A stretch of DNA of 64,000 nucleotides from Stromatinia cepivora (taxonomy: Eukaryota; Ascomycota; Leotiomycetes; Helotiales; Sclerotiniaceae). The DNA lies in NCBI GenBank assembly GCA_014898415.1, contig RCTD01000007.1, positions 496,001-560,000 on the forward strand, written 5' to 3'. Below are positions 51,428 through 62,379 of the stretch, piece by piece (position 1 is the stretch's first letter; every line of letters begins with the position of its first letter). Below the pieces are notes generated by a model, which was given only the letters and a program-made list of their open reading frames with translations, ran no database searches and had not been told where the DNA came from. The translations under genes and the position numbers were made by a program.

Positions 51428-54400
51428 ATGGCGGCCACGACTCGCGAGTTCGACGCCCAGGTGCCTCTCAATTCTCGGTTTGGTCTAGGACCACTGTTGT
51501 CCCAGCAGGCATTGAATTCACCAAATGCAAGCGCCATTATCGACGGTGAAACCATTGTAACATACGCCCAGCTACATTCCTCAGCATTAAAGCATGCTAG
51601 TATCCTTCTAGAACAAGGAATTAAAATCGAGGAGCCTGTTGGAATTCTGTTTGGGCAAGGGGTCAACTATGTTATTGCTCAAACAGCCGTGTTATATGCT
51701 GGTGGAACCTGTCTTCTTCTGGATGCTAGGCAGAGTGATCAACAGGTGGAGGAAAAGCTGAAGCAATTGGGGAATGTGCGCGTATTCACGGATGTAAACA
51801 ATCAGTGCCGGGAGCCGCTATCAAACTGTCCCACCTTGCTCATTCGGTTCGAGGACAGGGAAGTGGATCAAGGCGTTGAAACATTATCTAAGGTCCCGGT
51901 TTGGACAAGTGATGAGCATCGATCCCATCTCGTATACACTTCAGGGACCACGGGACAGCCTAAAGCAGTGCAATTAGCTGCAGGAGGTATTATAAGGCTC
52001 ATAAATGATCCTAAGATCCCTATTTCCGCGGCTCGGGATAGAGTGGGGCAAATATCCCACACCGGGTTTGACGGGGCAATATTTGACGTTTGGATTCCTC
52101 TTTTGAATGGAGCTACCATAGTTATCATTCACCAAGAAATATTCCTAGACCTCTTCGCCTTCGAGAAATACATCTGTCAGTACAGGGTAACGGTTTTCTT
52201 AATCACTACATCTCTTTTCAACATACTCGCATTCGCTTCACCTCGCATATTCTCGGAGATGAATATTGTAATTTGTGGTGGGGAGGCGGCAAACCCACGG
52301 GCCATGGAACTGGTGTTAAAGCATGGCCCCCCGAAATACCTTTATAATGGATAGTAAGTGAGCGCAGAATCCTCAATTACGTCCAAACATATTGAATGGC
52401 ATAGATGCTAACTTCGAGGCTGGGCACAGTGGCCCTTCTGAATGCTCCGTGCTTACCACTCTACATGCCGTCACTATTGAGGATACCAAGGGAGAGACCA
52501 TCAGTATCGGCACTCCTTTTGCTGGAAGTGGAGTATATTTATTGGACGACTCTATGAGAGAGGTTGCACCTGGCAAGGTTGGAGAGATGTTCATTGGAGG
52601 AAGTGGACTATCCAAGGGGTACTACAATCAACCAGAATTGAATGCCAGTCGTTATCTCCAATGGGATGAACTTGATCATTGTCCAATGAGACTTTATCGG
52701 ACGGGAGATATCTGTTCGAAGGACGAAGCAGGAAACATCTACTTCGTTCGTCGCCGTGACCATCAAGTCAAGTTTAATGGCTTTCAGGTTGACCTGCAGT
52801 CGATAGACTCCGCCGTCCTCGCGACTGGATTCGCTCAAGCAGCTGTAACTTTAAAGATTGAACAATCCCAAGAAGTTGGTCCTCTACTGGTAACTTGGAT
52901 TACCCCCAGGTCTAATTTTACAAACACCGAATGCCTTCGTCATTTACAAACATTAATTCAGAAGCTATTACCACGAGGAGTCCTGCCACGAATCGAACTC
53001 GTGCAAGAGTTTCCTCTAAACTCCAGCATGAAAATCGACCGCAAAAGACTGAAAGAGGCATACTTGGTGAAACTGAGACTGCTACAAGCTGATTTTGACT
53101 CATTGTCGGCCCCAGAAAAAGGTCGCCATGGAGACCCGACTTGAAAAAATTTGGCGAGAAATTTTCTTGCCGGAAAAGTCACTTGATGTGGAAGAAAACC
53201 TTTTTACTGCAGGAGGCGCATCCCTTCAAGTGCCGCTTCCGATCTCCAAGATATTCAGTGCGTTCGGTACCAAACTCTCGGCAAAGATCGTGTACGAAAA
53301 TCCCACACTTAGAGGACTTACTTAGTCTATTAGGGCTATTGAGCAAGGACAGCTTCCCAAAAGCGATGTCACGGATTTGCTGCTTGCCGATGCTTCACTT
53401 TCATCTGGCCTTGAACCCTATGGTATATCTCCGTCAGTGCTAAACTGGCGGTCTGCTAATGAAGGGAGAGTCTTTTTCACAGGCGCAACAGGGTTCGTTG
53501 GAGCTTTCCTGCTCAATGACTTACTACACTTACCCGAAGTCCAATCAGTAGTTTGTCTTGTACGTGCCATAGATGTCGCATCCTGGTTGTCACGAGTTCG
53601 TCAAACAATGCAGGAATACAATATATGGCAAGCTGAATGCGAACAGAAGCTGATTGTTATTGTGGGAGACCTTGGAAAATCGCAGCTCGGTATGAGCGAG
53701 GAAAGCTTTGAGAGACTAGCTACCCAGTCAAGTGTCGTCTTTCATGTTGGAGCGCATGTGAGTTTCACACAGCCGTACTCATTCCATCGATCGGCGAATG
53801 TACTCGGTATGCTTGAGATCTTGCGATTTTCGCGAACTGGCCGCGTGAAGGCGCTTCATTATGTGTCGACCCTATCTGCATACGGTCCCACCCGCGCCAT
53901 TACAGGGACCACTCTCCTTCATGAAGACGAGCCGCTCCTGCGACATTTGAGTGCAGTGGCGTATGACATCGGCTACTCGCAAAGTAAGTGGGTGGCCGAA
54001 CAACTACTTTGGGCTGAAATCTCTCGGGGCTTTCCAATTTGTATTTATCGTCCAGGTTTCGTCTTGGGTCATAGTATCACCGGAACCTTGAACAAGAACG
54101 ACTTCATATCTCGATTTATAACCAGCTCTATTGACTCTGGCTTCTTTCCTTTACTTCCCGACGAATACAAGGAGTTTGTACCTGTTGACTTTGTGACCAA
54201 CTCCATCCTTCACATATCTTCGTTTGCCAGAAATATTGGCCATGCCTACAACTTAGTTCCTGAGCGTAGCGAATCTCTCGATCTTATCTCAACCATGCGT
54301 CTCTTAGGACAATGTGGAGGCTATCATCTGCAAGGAATATCTTATAAAGAGTGGGTTGATAAAGTGCGGCAGAACCAGTCAGATTCTATGCACCCATTTT

Positions 54401-54582
54401 TACCCCTGCTAGAGGAAAATGTCTATCAGGACCTTACTTTGTGGGAGCTTTATCGAGGCTTAGCAGTGTATGATACGGCAAATACACATGATAGTCTTCA
54501 GGTCTTGTCCCAGCCAACAAAACCTCCACCTTTAGATGGGAATTTGATCCTGCTATATTTGAAAATGTGGACGAAACGATGA
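51428..54582 (+). pseudogene. NRPS-like A-T-R (adenylation-thiolation-reductase) gene, one in-frame stop
   Basis: Family role: activates a carboxylic or amino acid as adenylate, loads it on a phosphopantetheine arm and releases it reductively as an aldehyde or alcohol. Exons by eye: 51,428-52,353; 52,430-53,066; 53,116-54,582, about 1,010 codons including the stops, a normal length. A domain: LVYTSGTTGQPKAV (about 168), FDGAIFDVW (about 214; its Asp fits amino-acid binding), NGYGPSECS split by intron 1, YRTGD, the DHQVKFNGFQVDLQSID hinge, and SSMKIDRKRL with the A10 Lys. T domain: LFTAGGASLQ, carrier Ser about 557. R domain: FFTGATGFVG and YSQSKWVAE (catalytic Tyr/Lys). Codon 591 (53,323-53,325) is TAG, in frame between T and R. 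CAG-to-TAG by RIP is inferred. A sequencing error or read-through cannot be excluded. Intron 2 has a weak donor (GTGAAA). Substrate unknown. Confidence 0.85.
53323..53325 (+). other. premature TAG in the A-T-R gene
   Basis: Frame before it (ENPTLRGLT) and after it (SIRAIEQGQLPKSD) is the same and both sides match the family, so this is a point nonsense change and not a frameshift. A CpA-to-TpA transition explains it. Confidence 0.8.
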
Positions 54583-55279
54583 AGGAATTAAATAAGGAGC
54601 CGGCTAGGCTTGGGCCATCCGTTTTGACAGTTAGTTTATGAAGTCCTAATCAGACTAGCAAAGCAAAAGAAAACGGGCAGTACAATCTACTAAGCACGGC
54701 TTCTGGTACCTCTTTTAGTATATCTTGCAAATAGTCTATTTGCCTGTATCGAAAGTCCAGAGGCAAAATTTCCTAATGAGTAAGCCCTACCGTTTACTGG
54801 TAAGAGGCTTGTGTTTGGGACCGTAGCACGTGTTTATGTGCGACCTTAACGTGGAAAGTTGATCGATTGAATGCATATGCGTAACGCTTACGGTGTTTTC
54901 TTCATTACCATTTGTATCCGCCTTTTGCAGCACATTGAAGGACAGCATGAGAGTGAAGAGAATAAATGCGCTGACCCTTTTGCTCCACAATCATGAGTTT
55001 TCATGAATATTCCGTATCAGTTCCAGCTCTGGATCTTCTTTCCTTCCATGTGTCTATCAAGGAAAATGGGGGTATAGCCATTTATGAAAGTAATCTATTC
55101 CTGACCATTACGCAAATCCGGGATTCCGAAATCAATATAATATATTTTGAAATGAGCTAGTTTATTAATATATTATAATTCGATAAATTACTCTCATACC
55201 CCTCAAATTGAATATACTTTACTTTTATATCCTTGAAAATCTAATCTATAATAACTAGATCCCACCCCTCCACTACAGG
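54583..55279. other. intergenic region right of the reductase
   Basis: No called gene. A minus-strand frame at 54,787-54,990 has a hydrophobic start (SAFILFTLMLSFNVL) like a signal peptide, but a TGA lies directly before it and its first ATG is inside the hydrophobic part. From about 55,120 the sequence becomes AT-rich. Confidence 0.4.
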
Positions 55280-55661
55280 TTCTATTATTCTATTATTCTA
55301 TTATTCTATTATTCTATTATTCTATTATTCTATTATTCTATTATTCTATTATTCTATTATTCTATTATTCTATTATTCTATTATTCTATTATTCTATTAT
55401 TCTATTATTCTATTATTCTATTATTCTATTATTCTATTATTCTATTATTCTATTATTCTATTATTCTATTATTCTATTATTCTATTATTCTATTATTCTA
55501 TTATTCTATTATTCTATTATTCTATTATTCTATTATTCTATTATTCTATTATTCTATTATTCTATTATTCTATTATTTCTATTATTTCATTATTTCATTA
55601 TTTCATTATTTCATTATTTCATTATTTTATTATTTCATTATTTCATTATTTCATTATTTCA
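55280..55661. repeat. 8-bp minisatellite, TTCTATTA then TTATTTCA
   Basis: About 37 nearly perfect copies of TTCTATTA (55,280-55,575) followed by about ten copies of TTATTTCA (to 55,661), one with a C-to-T change. The switch of unit in the same period suggests expansion from a mutated unit at the edge. Confidence 0.93.
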
Positions 55662-55664
55662 GTT

Positions 55665-56431
55665 GTTGTTATTGAATAATAAATAACTCTCATTAATCAT
55701 TTTACAATATAAAGGCCTATATATATATATAGAATATTAATTAAGATAATTGAAATAATAAATCTTTATTCAAATTGATAAATAGAAATAAAGCATTAAT
55801 ATATAAAAGAATTCAAAAAAAGTATATAAAAAGATTATACTCTTAATATTGAAGATTAAGAATCTATACTCTAATATTATATATAATATTATTATATTAT
55901 TCAACTTTTATTATTATAACTTGATATTTGCTTATTTCATTATAATCTTTGAATCATTATTTTTTAATTATAAGGTTTATTATCTTCAAATATATAATCT
56001 TTAATAGATTATAAAATCTGAAAAGCTTTAAAACAGTTATAATTACAAAAAAAAGCAATTATATAATCAAAATTCTTTATTATTTAAGATCGATACAAAT
56101 CATAATTATTATTATATATTATCGTATACCGTTTCCTATAGAGCTTCCTAACCTTACCAGTAATATCCTTCTAGCAACCGTAACAATTTGTAACTATAAG
56201 ATATTTATTATAAGGGATTATTATTGTTATTGAATAATAAATAATTCTTATTAATTATTTTATAATATAAAGGTCTATATATATATTCATATATATATAA
56301 AATATATTTATTCCGAATAATAAGAATAATATAATCAATATAATCAATTAAACCAATTAGATGAAATTGATTAATTTGATCAATTTGGTCAATTTGATTA
56401 ATTAAATCAATCAAATTGACTAAATAAACCT
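55665..56431. repeat. AT-rich repeat unit, first copy and start of second
   Basis: TTGTTATTGAATAATAAATA occurs at 55,667 and again at about 56,221. The 255 bases at about 55,750-56,000 recur at about 62,825-63,080. So a unit seems to be present twice in tandem, the second copy being split by the LTR element at 56,432-62,549. No coding sequence seen. Confidence 0.6.
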
Positions 56432-56601
56432 TGTGACACAACGACCGAATAACTTGAGTATCTCTTAGAATTAAAAGCTACAGATCGAAAGGTAGAACTA
56501 CATAATTATATATATACAAACCGAAAGCTTATTTAATCTATTCGGGGAATACTGTATTCCAATTAGAACTCGAATCGATTATATTATATATATATGTAAT
56601 A
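56432..56601 (-). repeat. 3' LTR of the 170-bp-LTR element
   Basis: Begins TGTGACACAACGACCGAAT in plus orientation. The other copy has TATAATACAACAATCGAAT there: five G-to-A or C-to-T type changes. Confidence 0.9.
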
Positions 56602-56800
56602 CTACCCCCCCCTATATAAAAACTCGCTTTAAATACTTTAAACAAATAATATAAAAGAATTCGAAAACAATCACAATTATAAATTATTAGTTTTATTCAT
56701 TAATTCAATTAAATACATAAATTCGGTAACATCCATCGCTTTTTCTATTCGATTAGAAAAAGTATATCCATTGATTATATTTTTCAAATATATTAAAACC

Positions 56801-56963
56801 TGTTGGATTTTGGGTCATACCGTATATCTAAGCATGGGACTATACTATAATGGGATTAGCCTGCACATGATTCTACCGAATCACACAACTTGTATAATAA
56901 CTTCTAGCCAGATAACCTTAGAATAATAAGGCTTTTCCATCCACTCAATATAACTTGTTAACA
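56801..56963 (+). repeat. 5' LTR of the 2.35-kb element
   Basis: 163 bases, ends in GTTAACA next to the candidate primer site. Confidence 0.9.
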
Positions 56964-57050
56964 GATTATAAGCCCGGGTTCTGCATATCACTGTGTAATT
57001 TAGGGTTAGTCTTCCGGAATGAAAGATCAAATCCTCGATAAATCCGGCAA

Positions 57051-57236
57051 AGTAAACGAACAAGATCGATACAACTAAACAGAGAAGCCCGCTATACTAA
57101 ATATATCAGTAGAGTAAACGAGCAAGATCGATACAGTTGAGCAGAGAAACCCGTTATAGAAAATATATCGACAGAATAAACGAACAAGGTCGACACAATT
57201 GAACAGGGAAACCCGCTATACTAAATATATTAACAG
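57051..57236. repeat. three tandem 62-base units
   Basis: Units start at 57,051, 57,113 and 57,175 with AGTAAACGAACAAGATCG-like sequence and contain GAAGCCCGCTATAC. Differences are mostly transitions. Confidence 0.85.
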
Positions 57237-57579
57237 AATTGAATCCCAACAATACAACTAATGCAGGAAAGCCCACTTTAGAAATTACTCAAACAAAAGA
57301 TACCACCTTTTTATACCCTTTTTCCGACAATTCGAAAATCAACCGATTCCCTTAATATCTCCCTTTCTCTTTCGAAAGCCTTTTTGCTTTATATCGATAA
57401 CAACAATAAAAAATAAGTATTCTGCAAAGCAAAGTAAGTCTTTCGAAACCTCTCCAGAACAAAACTCGAATATTCCCGTTCCTCGAATATCTTCGATCCT
57501 TACACAATTGATAGGTTCTTTATAAAAAACCTAATAGAAATATTAAAAATTATATTTCTGATATAATTTTTAAAGGAAC

Positions 57580-57775
57580 TATAAAATTTATATTTATTTT
57601 CGTTTTAAATATTTTGGGGATTTATTTTGTTTTTTGATCCTATTGAAATGAATTTATCAGCAAAATTTAAGACGGTCTTAAATTTTGCTCCTGATATAGA
57701 TTCAGGATCTATAAAAGTTGATTCTTGGACTGGAACCTTTGGAATAATGAATTCGATATTTATAGTATTCTTGGA
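57580..57775. repeat. Copia-derived fragment with a perfect palindrome
   Basis: Shares about 190 bases with 27,440-27,670 of the Copia element, same plus orientation. Contains AAATTTAAGAC, one base, GTCTTAAATTT, an inverted repeat also present in the Copia copy with one change. Confidence 0.8.
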
Positions 57776-58288
57776 ATTTATTACATTTATATTAAAGAGA
57801 TATTACTATTTTTGTTTTGAGGAATAATGCTTCTATTCTAAAAGAATGTTTTTTATATTCCTTTTAGAAATTCTCTATTAACATCCAACTTTTTCCCCAA
57901 CCACTACCCTTTTATATTATTATTGATATCTTCGATATCTTCTTATTCTTCTTTTTGTAATTACAATTATCAACTTCGTTATCTTTTGATATATTGCTTA
58001 TTACATATTATCTCAATATTATTTTGTTTTTACCTTTAGATTAATATTATTTTATTATATCTTTATATTCAACATTTATAATAATAATTATATTGACAAT
58101 CATGAAGAAGAAAAAGAATATCCTTGGTAAAAAAGTTAGAAATGGAACCGGAAACGATTATAGAAGGAGCCAAAAATGGAACTAAAGGAGGAGATTATAT
58201 ACTGGAAAATATATAAGGCAATATATTAAAAAAAGTGGATAACTATATTAATAATAAAAGGATGCATATCTATTAGACTCTGTTATAT

Positions 58289-58565
58289 AGTATATAAAGA
58301 CTATTAAATATCTAGTCAAATGTGGTATTAGAGATCGATAAATATTATAATTTCCTAAAGCTGATAACAATTTACCAGTTAGTATATAAAGACCATTAAA
58401 TACTTAATCAAATATAGTATTAAAGGTTGATAAATACCATAGCTTCCTGAAACCAATAGCAGTTTACCAGCTAATATATGGAGATCATTAATATCTAAAC
58501 AAGTATAGTACTAGAGATTGATAGATACAATAATTCCCTGAAGCAAAAGCTACTAGTTAGTAGTC
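58289..58565. repeat. three tandem 92-base units
   Basis: Units start at 58,289, 58,381 and 58,473 with AGTATATAAAGACCATTAAA-like sequence; the third is the most diverged. Confidence 0.8.
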
Positions 58566-58983
58566 TACCAATCATCCTGGTTGATAATTAATTATATTTT
58601 TGCTATAAAGGGAAAAGTTATAGATATAATTCTATAGGATATACTATTTTATTAAAGAAAAATATCTATACTGCAGTATAAGACTAAAAGCTCTAGCCCA
58701 ATACAATTAGAGGATTGGAAGTAGGAGAGATAGATTTCCTTTAATTTTTATTATGAAAAAAGGGATACTGATTATTTTTTAAAGATTATTATATTATCGT
58801 AGAGTGATTATTCTATTCGAATCTTATTAGATCTTAAATCTTAAAAGATCTAGCAAAGGAATAATTACTCAACGTTATTGACTTTCTATTTTCAGACTAA
58901 CATTGCTCAATTCAGTTTAAACCAATTGTAGTATTTATAGTTTAGCCCTCTTTGCTTCTATATACGTTACGCTCCTAAAGGAA

Positions 58984-59146
58984 TATTGGATTTTGGATCA
59001 TACTGTATATCTAAGCATGGGACTATACTATAATGGGATTAGCCTGCACGTGATTCTACCGAATCACACAACTTGTATAATAGCTTCTAGCCAGATAACC
59101 TTAGAATAATAAGGCTTTTCCATCCACTCAATATGACTTGTTAACA
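58984..59146 (+). repeat. 3' LTR of the 2.35-kb element
   Basis: 163 bases; the first bases TATTGG replace TGTTGG, a G-to-A change. Confidence 0.9.
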
Positions 59147-59295
59147 AAACCTTCAATTCTTTTTCTATTCTTTTTTTATTCTATTTTGAATCTATATCAT
59201 TATCATCCAAAGTAATTAATATAAAATAATTAACTAAATCAAATGAATTATATATTCTATTATATAAATTCAAATGATAAATACAAATCCAATAA

Positions 59296-59445
59296 TGTTA
59301 CGAAATACACGTGATCGCGTCCGATCAGGCTAGTACAATACTAAGCTTCGAGTCGATCATATATATAGCTTCGTAGCACACTTTCTTTAGTTTTATAGCT
59401 TTTAATTCTAAGGTTGATCTTTAAATGTTTGTTGGATTTATTATA
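59296..59445 (+). repeat. 5' LTR of the 1.66-kb element
   Basis: 150 bases; its end reads TTTATTATA where the right copy has TTCGTCACA, four transitions. Confidence 0.88.
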
Positions 59446-59660
59446 TTATTAAAAGCTTTTTCAGATAAGAAATAAAATAATATTTGTATATACTCATATA
59501 CACTCCGTTTGCTTTTGTTTAAATATATCGCTTCTATTCTTTCGCTTACACATAAATCTTTTTGATATTATTCAAAAGTATTGTCTTTTTTCTTACCCTT
59601 AATTTCTAAACTATAAATTACAATTCAATAAATCTTGCAATTGCAGAATTTCGCAATGAA

Positions 59661-60170
59661 ATGATTCATCAACAGGATGAAATCTCATTCCTACATTCCT
59701 TGATTCTCAAACACATTCCTATTACTCATACTTCTTCTCATCCGAAATCCTCTCTTTCTGATTCTGAAAAGTTCAATAATAACTCTCAAAAGTTCGATAT
59801 CTGGCTTCCCTCGATTCAAGCGAAACTACAAGTAGATAGCACTGCGATCGGCGATTCTATAATTCAATTTTACTATATTTATCTCAATCTCGAATCTTAT
59901 ATATAAGCTATAGTACTACCTCAACTTTCTTCTCTTGATCAAAACATTCCCTTAGATCAACTCACACATATTTACAACAATCCGAATAAAATTCAAAAAG
60001 CCGAAGATAAACTATTCACTCTCAAACAAGAAACCGATTCTCTATATACCTATATTACAAAATTCAAAAGGATTCTTTACAAAACCAAAGATCAGAATTA
60101 ATCCGATTCAAATAAGATCTTAATCTTTTATAATGGATTTAATATTATTCTTAGAAATCATCTTTCTCAA
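59661..60170 (+). pseudogene. gag-like remnant of the 1.66-kb element
   Basis: Open from 59,661 for 81 codons, then one TAA, then further in-frame sequence. FDIWLPSIQAKLQVDSTAIG, then QLTHIYNNPNKIQKAEDKLF, LKQETDSLYTYITKFKRILY, and NHLSQ near the end. This is the layout of LTR-retrotransposon gag. No zinc knuckle seen. Confidence 0.65.
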
Positions 60171-60805
60171 TAATTTTCTTTTCCCTACTCCTATCCCGAT
60201 TTTGTTTAGGTCATATAACAACTAATTATTTGCACAACAAATGGATTCCCTGTATCATCCCATTCTAATGAATCTAAAGCCCTATATATATTGCAGAATC
60301 CATTTCATTCTCGGAACCACGATCCAATAGACATTAGCAACCTTAATATTATTAATGCCTTTAGCCCTTTTGATATTCAATCGGACAAACTCGATCATAC
60401 CTTGATCCTACCCTGTATACAAATACTCGAGTTTTTCTTTTTCTAAAAGAACTTTCTTATACAAACAAAATAAATATATATAATATAAAAGTATTTCCTA
60501 TTGAATATAAATCTATCCATTAGATCTATATCAAGAAATCCAAGACCGACAAAAACCTATTCCGATTATTACATTGATTACTGAATCCGAAAACAACGAT
60601 AATAAGAATCTAGAAAAAATAATCAATAACCGATATTTTGAAGATCACTTGAAAAAGGCATATAATACAATAGATACATATTCATTGGCTATAATACAAT
60701 CCATACATCAAGCATTTTTATCAAAAGAAGATTAATAATCATTTTTGTACTTAAATCATTTGTTTAAAACGAATTCGGGACGAACTTTTCAGAAGGGAGG
60801 GGTAG

Positions 60806-60955
60806 TGTTACGAAATACACATGATCACATCCGATCGGGTTAATACAATACTAAACTTCGAACCGATCATATATATAGCTTCGTAGCACACTCTCTTTAA
60901 CTCTATAGCTTTTAATTCTAAGGTTGATCTCTAAACGCTCGTTGGGTTCGTCACA
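60806..60955 (+). repeat. 3' LTR of the 1.66-kb element
   Basis: 150 bases with both ends intact. Confidence 0.9.
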
Positions 60956-61358
60956 AATAATATAAGAACCCATATTTTATATATCTGTTCTTTTTGTAAA
61001 AACAAATTTGCTTTTGTAAAATGAATTCGGGAATTCTTAATTATCGAAACTAAAGGGATACTTTTGATAATAATATTAAGATAAAATCGGAATCGAATAT
61101 ATCTAGAGTATAATAAATATTAGATATATTCATTGGATCGGAACGATTTTGAGAATAAAAACTAAAATATTGTAATATATAAGGAGTAGAACTAATAACT
61201 CTATTAGAAATAAAATCATTGATCAAACGAACAATTAATTATTATATAATTTATATAAATTCAGAGTAGAAATAAAATAAACTAAATTATTGAACAAATT
61301 GATTGTATAAAATTGAATTGAGTTTATTACAGAAGATCGATATCTTATTCAAATCGGA

Positions 61359-61550
61359 TCAATTTTGATTACAAACTTTGTATAAGATCCTTTCGAATTT
61401 TACAATATAGATATATAACGAATCAATACTTTGCTTTAAAATATAAAGACGATCTTCAATTTCTTGAATCTTATTAGAGTTATTATAAACTTTAGAAAAT
61501 TGATCAAAGATTATATTATAATTAAAGAAAATAACCTGATCAACAAACAA
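61359..61550 (-). pseudogene. gag-like remnant of the 170-bp-LTR element
   Basis: VYNNSNKIQEIEDRLYILKQ and SIDSLYIYIVKFERILYK align with the gag of the 1.66-kb element (IYNNPNKIQKAEDKLF and on). It is on the opposite strand, in agreement with the orientation of its own element. Confidence 0.65.
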
Positions 61551-62379
61551 AAGTTGTAGTAATACTATAACTTGAATTTGAAATTCAAAATTAAAATAAA
61601 TATAATAAAATTGAATAATGAAATTGCCGATTATAATACCATCTATTTGAAATTTAATTTTGATTAAAAAAAATCAGATATCAAATTTTTGTATATTTCT
61701 ATTGAACTTTTCTGAATCGGGAAAATAAAATTTTGAAATAAAGTTTGATCGAATTAAAAATAAAGAATATAGAAAAACAATTTCTTTATATTATTATATC
61801 ATTTCGGTTTGTAATTCATCGATTATAAAGTTGATTGATTTTATAATTAAGAAATGAAATAAAATCGAAAAGAACGTTATCCAAATATAAATATTTTTAA
61901 AAAATTACAAAAAGTTCTTTCAAAAAAGGTTTTAACAAAGGAAAAACAACTTCACAAATTATATTATAAGTATATTGTGAAAGAGGTAGGTCGAGATACG
62001 TGCGTCCCGATAGCACGCTGCGAGGGGAAATGGGAATTGGAACTGATCAGATTACATTGTAGAGGCTTCAAGTAGTAAAACTAGTAGGTTTAGACAATGG
62101 TTTGGGTTGTGCACAAATGGGGTACAAAAAGACTAGTGGAAAAACGATTGATTTCTTTCAAGGAGAGGGGAGCAGAGCCCTCTCTTATATCTAACTACGA
62201 AGAGTCATGTGACCATATGACTACGAACTAGCTACGTGTTAGGCCTTGATATCCCAACTTTCTCACAATATATATATAAATAGAAATATAAATATATATC
62301 TAGAACTTATAGAATATATATGAGTTTGAGTATATATATATATATTATTCGATTTTTTATCTCAAAAAGCTTTTAATAA

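Larger units (their letters stand above)
56801..59146 (+). mobile_element. 2.35-kb non-autonomous Copia-like LTR element
   Basis: LTRs of 163 bases (56,801-56,963; 58,984-59,146), TGTTGGATTTTGGG to CTTGTTAACA. Perfect target duplication AAACC. Immediately inside the left LTR is GATTATAAGCCCGGG, readable as a RIP-changed initiator tRNA-Met half primer site, so the element points right. The interior has no protease, RT or integrase. It has two tandem-repeat arrays (57,051-57,236 and 58,289-58,565) and a segment (57,580-57,775) matching the Copia element near 27,440-27,670 but antisense to this element's own direction. Confidence 0.88.
59296..60955 (+). mobile_element. 1.66-kb gag-only LTR element
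   Basis: LTRs of 150 bases (59,296-59,445; 60,806-60,955), TGTTACGAAATACAC to GGGTTCGTCACA. Perfect target duplication AATAA. The polypurine tract AGAAGGGAGGGG stands just before the right LTR, so it points right. The interior has room only for gag. The 16 bases directly inside its 5' LTR, TTATTAAAAGCTTTTT, are identical to those inside the 5' LTR of the host element, so both likely use the same primer. Confidence 0.88.

Noticed and set aside
53231..53325. An intron ending at the TAG of the A-T-R gene that would remove the stop
   Set aside because: A GT at about 53,290 and the AG of TAG would give an in-frame 36-nt intron, but that is very short and would delete the conserved end of the carrier domain (ENPTLRGL). 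RNA-seq would decide.
54530..54645. Alternative C-terminus of the reductase in another frame (FDPAIFENVDETMKELN)
   Set aside because: It needs a frameshift; the called frame ends with PPPLDGNLILLYLKMW, which has the usual pattern of reductase C-termini.
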